The notes under the pieces were generated by a model. That model did no database searches, was not told the DNA's origin, and was given only the letters and a program-made list of their open reading frames with translations. 64,000 nucleotides of DNA from Novosphingobium sp. 9U. Lineage in GTDB: Bacteria > Pseudomonadota > Alphaproteobacteria > Sphingomonadales > Sphingomonadaceae. This document shows positions 33,595-42,218 of the stretch, piece after piece. Every line of letters starts with the position of its first letter. Position 1 is the stretch's first letter. The translations under genes and the position numbers were made by a program. The stretch is taken from the NCBI RefSeq assembly GCF_902506425.1, contig NZ_LR732469.1, positions 62,001-126,000 on the forward strand, written 5' to 3'.

Positions 33595-34242
33595 TCACAC
33601 AATGACGGCGCGGCGGCAGAACTCCCAGATTACGCCGGCCAACTGATCGCGGCGGGCGCGGTCGGGCTGGCCGCCTTCCTCGGCGAGCAGCTCGACGTGG
33701 ATGGTCGCAGAGACGAAGTTGTAGACCAGGCTGGCCTGCAGGCGCGGGTCGCATTCGCGCAGCAATCCCATGGCGACACCCTTGGCCAGTTCCTCGGCGA
33801 TCAAGGCGATCAGCGGGCTCAGCGCCTTTTGCAGTTCCTGCGGCCGGCTCTCCGCCAGGCGCAAGTGCTCGCGGCTGAGCGCGGCGCTGCGCCGCCCGGT
33901 GCCCGGCCCGCCGAAGCCCAATTGGCCGATGACCAGCCCGTCGACGATCCGCCGCAGCGCCTCGACAGGATCGGCGGCGTGCTCCGCCTCTTGCCGGAAG
34001 TGCTCGGCCGCGAAGCTCAGCGTGCGCTCGAACACCGCCAGGACCAGATCGTCCTTGCCGTTGAATTGCTCATAGAACGCCCGCCGCGCCAGCCCCGAGC
34101 GCAATAGAACGGCGCGGATCGTCAGCCCTTCCAGACCGCTCTCGTCCAGCAGTTCGTCCGCCGCACGGATCAGGGCGTCGTTGCGCTGCGGGTTGCTTCC
34201 CAGGCTCGGCGGCTCCGCCTTTGAGGACGTCAATGTATCCAT
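33595..34242 (-). CDS. TetR-family regulator divergent from ferredoxin/P450
   Basis: 215 residues. The helix-turn-helix NDALIRAADELLDESGLEGLTIRAVLLRSGLARRAFYEQFNGKDDLVLAVFE (about 21-72) is typical TetR. The C-terminal ligand domain ends VIWEFCRRAVIV. ATG 34242 is supported because upstream codons are not TetR-like. It diverges from the ferredoxin gene, and a palindrome overlapping that gene's leader is its likely operator, so it probably represses the P450 unit. Confidence 0.88.
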   Translation of the reverse strand: MDTLTSSKAEPPSLGSNPQRNDALIRAADELLDESGLEGLTIRAVLLRSGLARRAFYEQFNGKDDLVLAVFERTLSFAAEHFRQEAEHAADPVEALRRIVDGLVIGQLGFGGPGTGRRSAALSREHLRLAESRPQELQKALSPLIALIAEELAKGVAMGLLRECDPRLQASLVYNFVSATIHVELLAEEGGQPDRARRDQLAGVIWEFCRRAVIV

Positions 34243-34374
34243 GTTGTGAAAGCTACGCCGGATCGCCTTCAGGGTCCAGCCACGCGACGTTACGCATCCA
34301 TGCTGGGCATGAACTGCGCGATGACGCTCACGACCGATACATTGACTAAACCGCCCCACCCGTTTAAAACATTC

Positions 34375-34389
34375 GAGAACGATGTTCTC
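34375..34389. promoter_or_regulatory. Candidate TetR operator before the ferredoxin gene
   Basis: GAGAACGATGTTCTC, perfect 6-base arms around GAT, ends one base before the GGAGAG ribosome-binding site of the ferredoxin gene. Binding would block transcription or initiation of the ferredoxin-P450 operon. Confidence 0.55.
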
Positions 34390-34399
34390 AGGAGAGTGT

Positions 34400-34726
34400 A
34401 TGCCCAAGGTCACTTACGTGGCGCACGATGGCACGGAGACGCAGGTCGATGTGCCCGCGGGTGAAAACGTCATGCGCGGCGCGCTGTACAATGGCGTGGA
34501 TGGCATCGTCGGCGAATGTGGCGGCGGCCTCTCGTGCGCCACCTGCCATTGCTATGTCGACGATGCCTGGACCGATCGCGTAGGCGGTCCTTCATCCGCG
34601 GCCGAGAGCGAACTGCTGGAGTCGGTCGCCACGGAACTGCGAGCCACTAGCCGGCTCAGCTGCCAGATCGACGTGACCGAGGCGCTAGACGGCCTCGTCG
34701 TGCACACGCCCGAAACCCAGTACTGA
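34400..34726 (+). CDS. [2Fe-2S] ferredoxin (adrenodoxin/putidaredoxin type)
   Basis: 108 residues. Cluster ligands are Cys40, Cys46, Cys49 and Cys88 (GECGGGLSCATC and RLSCQI), spacing C-x5-C-x2-C as in P450-type ferredoxins; His50 and Cys51 follow. It should donate electrons to the cytochrome P450 encoded 13 bases downstream. ATG 34400 has GGAGAG just upstream; an in-frame ATG at 34382 lies within the operator and is rejected. No ferredoxin reductase gene is nearby, so a shared reductase must serve it. Confidence 0.93.
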   Translation: MPKVTYVAHDGTETQVDVPAGENVMRGALYNGVDGIVGECGGGLSCATCHCYVDDAWTDRVGGPSSAAESELLESVATELRATSRLSCQIDVTEALDGLVVHTPETQY

Positions 34727-34739
34727 GCAGGAGCGAGAC

Positions 34740-35999
34740 ATGCCGATCGACGCCGCCAATCCCGTCCCGCCGACCCTCCCGCGCCGCGCCGGACCCGATC
34801 AGGTTCCTGAGCATATCGCGCCCGAACTGGTCCGCTCGGCCGGGATCACCTTCGCGCCCGACTTCCTGAAGGCGCCGCACGACTTCATGGCGGACCTCCA
34901 CAAAGACTTCCCACCGATCTGGTACGACGTCTCGCCCTTCCAGAACGCCTGGAACGCCATCAAGCACGAGGATGCGCTGTTCGTGCTGCGCAATCCGGAG
35001 ATCTTCTCCAACGAAGGCGCCACGCCTTTCCCGCGCGATCCGGACGACTACTTCTACTTCATCCCGATCGAGATCGACCCGCCGCACCATCGCAAGTACC
35101 GCAACATCGTCGATCCGATGCTCAGCCCCAAGGGCGTGCTGGCGCTGGAAGAGCGCATCCGCGCTCTCGCCAACGACCTCATCGACGAGGCGATCGAGGA
35201 TATGCGGACCAAGGGCGAGTGCGAGTACACCACCGCCTTTGGCCGGCCGCTGCCGGTCTCGGTGTTCCTCGACATCATGGGCCTGCCCCAATCGATGCGC
35301 GACACCTTCGTCGACTGGGCGGTGAACCTGCTCCACTCGAACGACCGCGCGATCATGGCGCAGTCAATGAAGAGCATCTCGGACTACCTCAAGCAGGCGA
35401 TCGAGGAGAAGAAGGCCAACCCCGACGACGGCGTCGTCAGCCGCATTGCCCATGCCGAGTTCGACGGTCGCCCGCTGTCGGACAAGGAAGTGTTCGGGTT
35501 CGTCGTGTTCCTGTTCATCGCCGGGCTCGACACCGTCTTCGCGACCTTGAACAACATCTGGATGTACCTGGCCGAACATCCTGAAAAGCGGCAGGAGATC
35601 ATCGATCGCCCGCAGGACATCGACAAGGTGGTCGAGGAACTGCTGCGTCGCTGGTCGGTGACCTTCTCGGGCCGGGTGCTGGCGCAGGACTACGAGATGC
35701 GCGGCGTGCAGATGAAGGCAGGCGACCGCATCACTTGCGTGCTGCCCGCCTGCAACTTCGATCCGGAGGTCTTCCCCAACCCGCTGGAGGTAGACTTCGA
35801 CCGCCCGCGCAAGACGATCCTGGCCTTCACTGTCGGCGTCCACAGCTGCATGGGCGCGCACCTTGCGCGTCTGGAAGTGAAGATCGCGCTCCAGGAATGG
35901 CTGAAGCGCATTCCGGATTTCGAGATCAAGCCGGGCTATGAGATCGAGTACCGCCCCGGCGGCGTGGTCGGGCCGGAGTACCTGCCGCTGGTGTGGTGA
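34740..35999 (+). CDS. Cytochrome P450 (class I bacterial)
   Basis: 419 residues. The heme loop is FTVGVHSCMGAHLAR with Cys370; the I-helix oxygen motif is FIAGLDTVFATL; the K-helix ExxR is VEELLRR. There is no membrane anchor, so it is soluble. The substrate cannot be deduced, but the ferredoxin partner immediately upstream and the TetR repressor suggest inducible oxidation of a small hydrophobic compound. The alpha/beta hydrolase on the other strand downstream could handle its product, but it is separated by a repeat. Confidence 0.95.
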   Translation: MPIDAANPVPPTLPRRAGPDQVPEHIAPELVRSAGITFAPDFLKAPHDFMADLHKDFPPIWYDVSPFQNAWNAIKHEDALFVLRNPEIFSNEGATPFPRDPDDYFYFIPIEIDPPHHRKYRNIVDPMLSPKGVLALEERIRALANDLIDEAIEDMRTKGECEYTTAFGRPLPVSVFLDIMGLPQSMRDTFVDWAVNLLHSNDRAIMAQSMKSISDYLKQAIEEKKANPDDGVVSRIAHAEFDGRPLSDKEVFGFVVFLFIAGLDTVFATLNNIWMYLAEHPEKRQEIIDRPQDIDKVVEELLRRWSVTFSGRVLAQDYEMRGVQMKAGDRITCVLPACNFDPEVFPNPLEVDFDRPRKTILAFTVGVHSCMGAHLARLEVKIALQEWLKRIPDFEIKPGYEIEYRPGGVVGPEYLPLVW

Positions 36000-36069
36000 G
36001 TGGACGGAGCTGGCATGCTTCGACAAGCTCAGCACGGGCGCTGTCTGGCTGAGCGCGCTGATTTCTGAA

Positions 36070-36208
36070 GATCCTCCCCTCTAAGGGGAGGTGGCAGCGC
36101 GGAGCGCTGACGGAGGGGTGTCCCCCTCTCCGCCGTGTGCATCTCAGGCGGTGACACCCCTCCACCACGGCCTACGGCCGCGGTCCCCCTCCCTTTAAGG
36201 GGAGGATC
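36070..36208. repeat. Long palindromic intergenic repeat, copy 2
   Basis: About 139 bases; outer arms GATCCTCCCCTCTAAGGGGA and the complement TCCCTTTAAGGGGAGGATC, inner arms GGAGGGGTGTCCCC and GGTGACACCCCTCC. It belongs to the same design as the repeats at 24617-24754 and 61904-62048. Just before it (36019-36040) is a short REP-like CTTCGACAAGCTCAGCACG. The whole 36000-36287 interval is repeat plus spacer, with no gene. Confidence 0.7.
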
Positions 36209-36287
36209 GGGTCTATGCTGTGGGGGAGCGAGGTGCCTCATCGCCGCTTAGCATGATCTTGTCGATGGCCCCCAGCCGACCTCGCAA

Positions 36288-37148
36288 TCAACCGCGAGCC
36301 AGCACCCGCTGGAGCGCCCGTTCGAACGCCACGGGCCGCTCGTACATCGCCCAGTGCCCCGCGTCCGCCACGACCTCGAATCCGGCATCCGGGCAGACCG
36401 AGTGCAAGGCGGCCTCCTGCAGCGCAGGGTCCGGATGCGGTCGGTCGAACTCACCCCAGATCGCGTCCACCCGGCAGCGCACGTCGAGGAGGATGCGCAG
36501 CAACTTGTCCGGCATGACCATGTCCGAAGCGATCAGTCGCGCGCGGTGAGCATTCGGCAGCAGCATGTGGATCGCCAGCGCGTCGGCGCTGTCGGGGTGA
36601 TGGAGCATCAGCCCCAGCAGGTTGCTCTTGAGCACCGCCGTGCGCTCGTCGCCGCGCAGGCCGCTCACGCGCTGGAGGTGGATCGCCCCGTGCGGCGTGT
36701 CCAGCCCACCGCAGCCCGCCAGAATCAGCCGCCGCGCGACTTGCGGATGATAGGCCGCAAGGTGCGCGAAACACACGCCGCCAAATGAAAAACCGCACAG
36801 GTCCGCAGGCACGCCGGTGCCCAGTATCTGGTCGAGACCCTCGGCCAAGGCCTTGGCAATTCCGCGATGATCGGGCGTCTCCGGAAGCGCCGAATCCCCG
36901 TGGCCGGGCAGATCAACGGCGATGACGCGGCGGGTGCGAGCCAGGTTATCGATGTTGCGCACCCAGTGCTGCCACGAGCCTTGGGCCCCGTGCGCCAGGA
37001 TCAGCGGCTCACCAGCGCCCCACGCTCGCCAGACCACCGTGCCGTCGCCGCAAGGTGTCTCGATCCGCTCGGCCTTCGCTTCAAGGGCGTCCAGCGTGGC
37101 TTCCGCCGTATCCGCACCAGCCGCTGTCCGGTCGCTTGCCATGTCCAT
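36288..37148 (-). CDS. Alpha/beta hydrolase
   Basis: 286 residues. The oxyanion region is LILAHGAQGSWQHWVRNI, the nucleophile elbow is CGFSFGGVCF (Ser at about residue 143), the acid is probably Asp in WGEFDRPHP and the base His is in ADAGHWAMYERP. This is a typical esterase, lactonase or meta-cleavage-type hydrolase without signal peptide. ATG 37148 or ATG 37142 may be used. Two divergent genes share the region upstream (MATE start at 37280). Confidence 0.85.
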   Translation of the reverse strand: MDMASDRTAAGADTAEATLDALEAKAERIETPCGDGTVVWRAWGAGEPLILAHGAQGSWQHWVRNIDNLARTRRVIAVDLPGHGDSALPETPDHRGIAKALAEGLDQILGTGVPADLCGFSFGGVCFAHLAAYHPQVARRLILAGCGGLDTPHGAIHLQRVSGLRGDERTAVLKSNLLGLMLHHPDSADALAIHMLLPNAHRARLIASDMVMPDKLLRILLDVRCRVDAIWGEFDRPHPDPALQEAALHSVCPDAGFEVVADAGHWAMYERPVAFERALQRVLARG

Positions 37149-37279
37149 CCGATGCTCTCCTCAGGCACAGCAAAGCATGGCCGCGCTGGACTTGTGAAGC
37201 ATCGGCGGCATGGACGCACGGTCATCGCCGCCACGCTGCGCCGATTGACGTGGCGCGACAGGATCGCCACGCGGCAGGC

Positions 37280-38626
37280 GTGACCGCCACCTCGTCCTCC
37301 CCCACGCGCCTGGTCTGGGCGATCGCGCTTCCGGCGATGCTGACCAACGTCGCAACCGCGCTGTTCGGGCTCGCCGACATGTGGACCATCGGACAACTCG
37401 GCAGTGCGCCGGCGCAAGGCGCAGTGGAGCTGGGCGCGAAGTACATGATGGGCCTGCTCAACGTGTTCAACTTCCTGCGCACCGGCACCGTCGCCCTCAC
37501 CGCTCAGGCAGCGGGGCGCGGCGATGCACAGGCGCAGGCTGCGACCCTGGCGCGGGCCCTTGCGGCGGCAGGAGCGATCGGCGCGGCGCTTCTGATGGCG
37601 ATGCCCCTCGCCATACCCTTCGGCCTCGACCTGTTGGAAGCGCATGGCTCGCTGCGCAGCGAGGCCGGGCACTACATCGCGATCCGCTATTGGGCCGGGC
37701 CGATCTGGCTGGTGAACTGCGTGCTGGTCGGCTGGCTGATCGGGCGACGCCGGCTGCGCGCCGTGCTTGCCGTCGAGATCGCAGCCAACGCCGCCCACAT
37801 CGCGCTCGATCTGACGTTCGTGCTCGGGCTGCATATGGGCGTCACGGGTGTTGCCGCGGCGACGGTGAGTTCCGAGGTGCTGAAATGCGCCCTGCTCGCC
37901 GCACTGGTCGTGCGCGAGCCCGAGGCGCGCCATGCCCTGGCCGCTGCCCGCCAGCGCTCGACCTGGGCGGCGCAGGCCTTGCGCGCGCTGTTCGCCATCA
38001 ACCGAGACCTGTTCCTGCGAACCGTGCTGCTCACTGCCGCGATGCTGCTGCTGGCCCGCAGCGGCGCGCAGCGTGGCCCCGTGATGCTGGCGGCCAACGG
38101 CATCCTGTTCCAGTTGTTCATGCTCGCGACGCTGATCCTCGACGGGATCGAGAGCGCCGCGCAAGTGCTCTGCGGCGAGGCGCTGGGCGCGCGCAACCGC
38201 CGCCGCTTCGGAGAGGTGCTGCGCGCGTCTCTGGTGTCGGGTGGCGCAGTCGCGATGGCGCTGGCAGCGATCGCGCTCCTCGCCGGCAGCACTCTGGCGT
38301 CACGGTTCAGCACCGATCCGCAGGTCGTCGCCACCGCAGCAGCGCACACCGGGTGGCTGGTTGTGCTTCCGCTCGCCGGCGTCGCATCTTTCGTGCTCGA
38401 CGGTGTGTTCGTAGGCGCGGGCTGGACGCGGGCGATGCTCGGCACGATGCTCCTGGCGATGATCGTCTACGTCGCGCTGCTGTTCTGTGCCGTGCCGCTG
38501 GGCAACCATGGATTGTGGCTGGCGTTCAGCGCGTTCTTCGTCGTGCGCGCAGCAGGGCAGATCGTCGTCATGCCCCGGCTGCTGCGCCGAGACCTTGGCG
38601 AACTCGGCCCTTCACAGCCGCGCTGA
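37280..38626 (+). CDS. MATE-family efflux transporter (DinF-like)
   Basis: 448 residues with about 12 hydrophobic segments, the first being LVWAIALPAMLTNVATALFGLADMWTIGQLG, which is the characteristic MATE/DinF opening. Later features are a Gly/Ala-rich repeat of the first half beginning about residue 235 (INRDLFLRTVLLTAAMLLLARSG). It exports drugs or metabolites using a Na+ or H+ gradient. The start is GTG 37280, because the family N-terminus follows directly and no ATG fits; the open frame upstream is antisense to the hydrolase. Confidence 0.85.
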   Translation: MTATSSSPTRLVWAIALPAMLTNVATALFGLADMWTIGQLGSAPAQGAVELGAKYMMGLLNVFNFLRTGTVALTAQAAGRGDAQAQAATLARALAAAGAIGAALLMAMPLAIPFGLDLLEAHGSLRSEAGHYIAIRYWAGPIWLVNCVLVGWLIGRRRLRAVLAVEIAANAAHIALDLTFVLGLHMGVTGVAAATVSSEVLKCALLAALVVREPEARHALAAARQRSTWAAQALRALFAINRDLFLRTVLLTAAMLLLARSGAQRGPVMLAANGILFQLFMLATLILDGIESAAQVLCGEALGARNRRRFGEVLRASLVSGGAVAMALAAIALLAGSTLASRFSTDPQVVATAAAHTGWLVVLPLAGVASFVLDGVFVGAGWTRAMLGTMLLAMIVYVALLFCAVPLGNHGLWLAFSAFFVVRAAGQIVVMPRLLRRDLGELGPSQPR

Positions 38627-38668
38627 GTTTTATATACCGGCGGATACCATATCCGAAAGGGCATCTGC

Positions 38669-39466
38669 TTGCGCCGCATCCTGATCGTGCTTGTCGCACT
38701 CGCCGTGCTCGTCGCAGGAGTTGCTCTGTTCCAGCGCGGGCGACCTGCCACGCAAGCGGCGCCAGTGGTCCTCGCCGCCGCCAGTCTGCAGGAGTCGCTG
38801 GGGGCCGCAGCCAAGGTCTGGGCAGCCGAAGGTCACGCAAAGCCCGTGCTCTCGTTCGCAGCCAGCTCGGCGCTCGCGCGGCAAGTCGCAGCGGGCGCAC
38901 CCGCGGACCTGTTCATCTCGGCGGATGAGGAGTGGATGGACACGCTCTCGGCCAAAAGGCTGATCCGCCAGGAGAGCCGCGCAACGCTGCTGGGCAACAG
39001 CCTTGTGCTGATCGCACCTGCCGCCAGCAGCGTAGACCTGAAGCTCGCTCCCGGCATGCCGCTCGCGCGTGCACTCGGCAACGGGAGGCTGGCGCTGGCC
39101 GATCCTGCCGGAGTGCCGGCGGGGCGCTATGCCAGGCAGGCGCTGGAGAAGCTGGGCGCATGGGATCAGGTGTCGGACAGGATCGCCGCCGGCGACAGCG
39201 TGCGTGCTGCCCTCGCCCTGGTTGCACGCAACGAGGCGCCGCTCGGCATCGTCTACGCGACGGACGCCAAGGCCGAGCCGAAGGTGCGCGTGGTCGGCAC
39301 TTTCCCAGCCAACAGCCATACGCCGATCACCTACCCGATCGCGACACTGAAGACGGCGCGCAGCCCCGATGCGGAAGCCTTGCGGCAGTTCCTGCTGTCA
39401 CCCGAGGCGCTGGCGGTGTTCCAGCGCTATGGGTTTACCCGGCCACCAGCGCTGAAGTCCACCTAG
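38669..39466 (+). CDS. modA: ModA-like molybdate-binding periplasmic protein
   Basis: 265 residues. An N-terminal membrane segment/signal (RRILIVLVALAVLVAGVALF) precedes a type II solute-binding fold with VVLAAASLQESLGAAAKVWA, FAASSALARQVAAGAPADLFISADEEWMD and LADPAGVPAGRYARQAL, all ModA hallmarks. It delivers molybdate (or tungstate) to an ABC importer, but modB and modC are not adjacent. The start is TTG 38669 with AAGGG 7 bases upstream. The end overlaps the converging EmrB-like gene by four bases. Confidence 0.85.
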   Translation: MRRILIVLVALAVLVAGVALFQRGRPATQAAPVVLAAASLQESLGAAAKVWAAEGHAKPVLSFAASSALARQVAAGAPADLFISADEEWMDTLSAKRLIRQESRATLLGNSLVLIAPAASSVDLKLAPGMPLARALGNGRLALADPAGVPAGRYARQALEKLGAWDQVSDRIAAGDSVRAALALVARNEAPLGIVYATDAKAEPKVRVVGTFPANSHTPITYPIATLKTARSPDAEALRQFLLSPEALAVFQRYGFTRPPALKST

Positions 39467-41016
39467 TGCGAGGCCGCTGGAGCAGCGCCCTTGGGCGGTC
39501 TCGGGGCGATCCAGATCGCCGAGGCAGCGAGCAGCAGCACCACGGCGGCGACCATGAACAAATGCGTGGTGCCTACTGCCATGCCCTGGTTGGTGACCAA
39601 TTGCTCCAGTGCGGCGCGCGCCTGGTCGACGCTGAAGCCGCGCTCCTGCATGCGCGTCATCACTTCGGGAGCGCCGTTGAGCTGACCCGCCATCTGCGCC
39701 GTGTCCATCCGTGCCTGGTTTGACCAGTACGTCGTAACCAGGGCCGTCGCTACCGCGCTCGCAAGCGTGCGCCCGAAGTTGGCAATGCCCGCGGCCGACG
39801 CGGTCTCCTCGGGATCGACCGAACCAAGGCTGATCGTCGTCAGCGGCACCATGAACAGCGACACACCCGCGCCTTGCAGAAGCTGGGGCAGCGCCAGGGT
39901 CCAGAACGTCGCGTCGGTTGACCACCAGAGCGCGCGCAAAACCGAGCAGACTCCGATCCAGCTCACGCCGATGAAGACCAGCAGCCGCGGGTCGAACTTC
40001 TTCATCAGGTTCGGCACGATCGGCGACATGACGACAGCCAGCACGCCGCTGAACGCCATCACGAAGCCGGCGTTGGTGGCCGTGTACCCCAGCGACGTCT
40101 GCAGCCACTGCGGGATCACGACGACCGACGAGAAGTACGTTCCGAACGCCAGGATCAGAGATAGTGTCGAGGCGGAGAACCCGCCGTGACGGAAGACCTT
40201 GAGATTGACGATCGCGTCCTCCTCGGTCAGCTCCCAGATGACGAACAGCGCGAAGAAGATCGCCGCGATCACCGCGCAGGCCACGATAAACGGAGAGGAG
40301 AACCAGTCCTCCTCGCGGCCCTTGTCCAGCATGATCTGGAAGGCGCCGACCCAGATCACCAGCAGCACCAGACCCGTCGCGTCGATGGGGCGCTTCTCGG
40401 TCGGGGTCTCGGTGCCACGCAGCATGATGACGACGCCGAAGAAGATCGCGATGATGATCGGCGCGTTGATGAAGAAGATCCAGTGCCACGACCAGTTATC
40501 ACTGATCCAGCCACCGAGGATCGGGCCTAGGATCGGCGCGACGACGACGGTCATCGCCCAGAGCGCCATGGCCTTGGGATGCATCTCCTTGGGGAAGATA
40601 CGCAGCATCAGCGTCTGCGTCAGGGGCATCAGCGGACCGCCGCAAAGGCCCTGGCCGATGCGGAACGCGACCAGCATGCCCAGCGTGCTCGAGAAGCCGC
40701 ACAGAACCGAGAAGAGGCCGAAGCCCACGAGCGAGAACACGAAAGTGCGCAAGGTGCCGAAACGCTGCGCGAGCCAGCCCGTCAGCGGCACGCAGATCGC
40801 CTCGGCCACGGCATAGGAGGTGATCACCCATGTGCCGGTCGAGACCGAGACGGCCAGGCCGCCGGCGATGTGGGGCACCGAGACGTTGGCGATCGTCAGG
40901 TCCAGCACGACGATGAAGTTGGCCATCGCCAGCACCAGGCCGGCAATGAGCAGCTTCACGCCGTGAAAGGCGCGAGGCTGCTCCGAAGCGGCGAAGAGCC
41001 CCTTGGCGCCCATCAA
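39463..41016 (-). CDS. EmrB-type MFS drug exporter (DHA2 family, 14 TMS)
   Basis: 517 residues with about 14 hydrophobic segments. ANFIVVLDLTIANVSVPHIAGGL opens it with the DHA2 motif D1; GWLAQRFGTLRTFVFSLVGFGLFSVLCG is motif A and VVVAPILGPILGGWIS is the motif C region. It pumps hydrophobic drugs or acids across the inner membrane and works with the HlyD-like adaptor encoded immediately upstream (ATGA overlap at 41013) and the NodT-type outer-membrane channel. Confidence 0.92.
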   Translation of the reverse strand: MMGAKGLFAASEQPRAFHGVKLLIAGLVLAMANFIVVLDLTIANVSVPHIAGGLAVSVSTGTWVITSYAVAEAICVPLTGWLAQRFGTLRTFVFSLVGFGLFSVLCGFSSTLGMLVAFRIGQGLCGGPLMPLTQTLMLRIFPKEMHPKAMALWAMTVVVAPILGPILGGWISDNWSWHWIFFINAPIIIAIFFGVVIMLRGTETPTEKRPIDATGLVLLVIWVGAFQIMLDKGREEDWFSSPFIVACAVIAAIFFALFVIWELTEEDAIVNLKVFRHGGFSASTLSLILAFGTYFSSVVVIPQWLQTSLGYTATNAGFVMAFSGVLAVVMSPIVPNLMKKFDPRLLVFIGVSWIGVCSVLRALWWSTDATFWTLALPQLLQGAGVSLFMVPLTTISLGSVDPEETASAAGIANFGRTLASAVATALVTTYWSNQARMDTAQMAGQLNGAPEVMTRMQERGFSVDQARAALEQLVTNQGMAVGTTHLFMVAAVVLLLAASAIWIAPRPPKGAAPAASH

Positions 41017-42218
41017 CGGCGGCCGCTGCTCAGGTCGATGGTCGCCTCCATCGACAGGCCCACGCGCAAGGGATGCTCGCGCAGTTCCTTGGGATCGAGC
41101 TGGATGCGCACGGGCAGGCGCTGCACTACCTTGATCCAGTTGCCGGTGGCGTTCTGTGCCGGGATCAGCGCGAAGGCCGCGCCGGTCCCGCCCGAGAAGC
41201 CCACGACCTTGCCATGGTAGACCACGTCATCGCCATAGAAGTCCGAAGTGACTTCGACATTCTGGCCGCTGCGCACCTTGCCCAGCTGGTCTTCCTTGAA
41301 GTTGGCGTCGACGTAGAGCTGTTCGACAGGCACGACCACCATCGCGACGGTGGCATTGGTCACGCGCTGGCCAACCTGCACGGTGCGCTGAGCGATCACG
41401 CCGTCGATCGGCGCGCGGATCACCGTGCGGGCCAGGTCGAGCTTGGCGGTGGCAAGACGCGACATTGCCGCGCGCACTTCGGGCGCCTCGTTGACCGCGA
41501 GGCCCTGGGTGGCGGCGCGGCTGGCGGTTTCCTCCTGGCGAGCGCTAATCGCATCGGCGCGAGCCTGGCTGATGCTTGCTTGCGCCTGACGCACCGCGGC
41601 TTGGGCGGACGCGAGCGCATTGCGCGCACTGGTCAGCTCTTCACCGGAGACGGCGCCACTGCCATCCAGATTTGCGCGGCGCTGGTAATCCGTGCGTGCT
41701 TTCGCCAGGTCGGCTTGGGCGGCGGCGAGACGCGCTTGGCCTTCCGGGATGGCAGCCTCCTTCGCGGTTGCCGATGCCCCGGCGGCAGAGCCTTGGGCCC
41801 GCGATTGGGTGTAGCGCCGCTGCGCCATGCTCAGCATTGCTTCGGCTTCGGCCACGGCGATCTTCTGGTCGGCATCGTCCAGCCGCATCAGCAGCTGACC
41901 CTTGCGCACGGGTTGGGTATTCACCACCGCCACTTCGACCACCTGCCCCTGCGTCAGCGGCGTGATCTGCGCATTCTCACCCGCGACATAGGCGTTATCG
42001 GTCGAGACCGAGCGACTGCCGATAAGGAGCTGATAGGCGAAATAGAGCAGTCCGATCACCACCACGGCCACGACCAGCCCGATCAGGAGCGGCTTGCGGC
42101 GAGACTTGTCCATCACCGCGGCGGAGGCGCCGCTGGCACCGGGCTTGCTGTCATGGCCAGGATGGCCACTCTGGTCCTGATCCTGGCCGGCAGGGCGGTC
42201 CTGCACGTCGTCACTCAT
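41013..42218 (-). CDS. EmrA/HlyD-type membrane-fusion protein
   Basis: 401 residues. A cytoplasmic Gln/Asp-rich tail and one membrane segment (LLIGLVVAVVVIGLLYFAYQLLI, about 45-67) come first. Then the barrel-sandwich hybrid domain (TDNAYVAGENAQITPLTQGQVVEVAV) flanks an Ala/Gln-rich coiled coil (SMAQRRYTQSRAQ ... SQARADAISARQEE), and a beta-barrel domain ends with ATIDLSSGRR. It bridges the EmrB-like pump to the NodT-like channel. It overlaps the channel gene by 8 bases (42211-42218). Confidence 0.92.
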   Translation of the reverse strand: MSDDVQDRPAGQDQDQSGHPGHDSKPGASGASAAVMDKSRRKPLLIGLVVAVVVIGLLYFAYQLLIGSRSVSTDNAYVAGENAQITPLTQGQVVEVAVVNTQPVRKGQLLMRLDDADQKIAVAEAEAMLSMAQRRYTQSRAQGSAAGASATAKEAAIPEGQARLAAAQADLAKARTDYQRRANLDGSGAVSGEELTSARNALASAQAAVRQAQASISQARADAISARQEETASRAATQGLAVNEAPEVRAAMSRLATAKLDLARTVIRAPIDGVIAQRTVQVGQRVTNATVAMVVVPVEQLYVDANFKEDQLGKVRSGQNVEVTSDFYGDDVVYHGKVVGFSGGTGAAFALIPAQNATGNWIKVVQRLPVRIQLDPKELREHPLRVGLSMEATIDLSSGRR

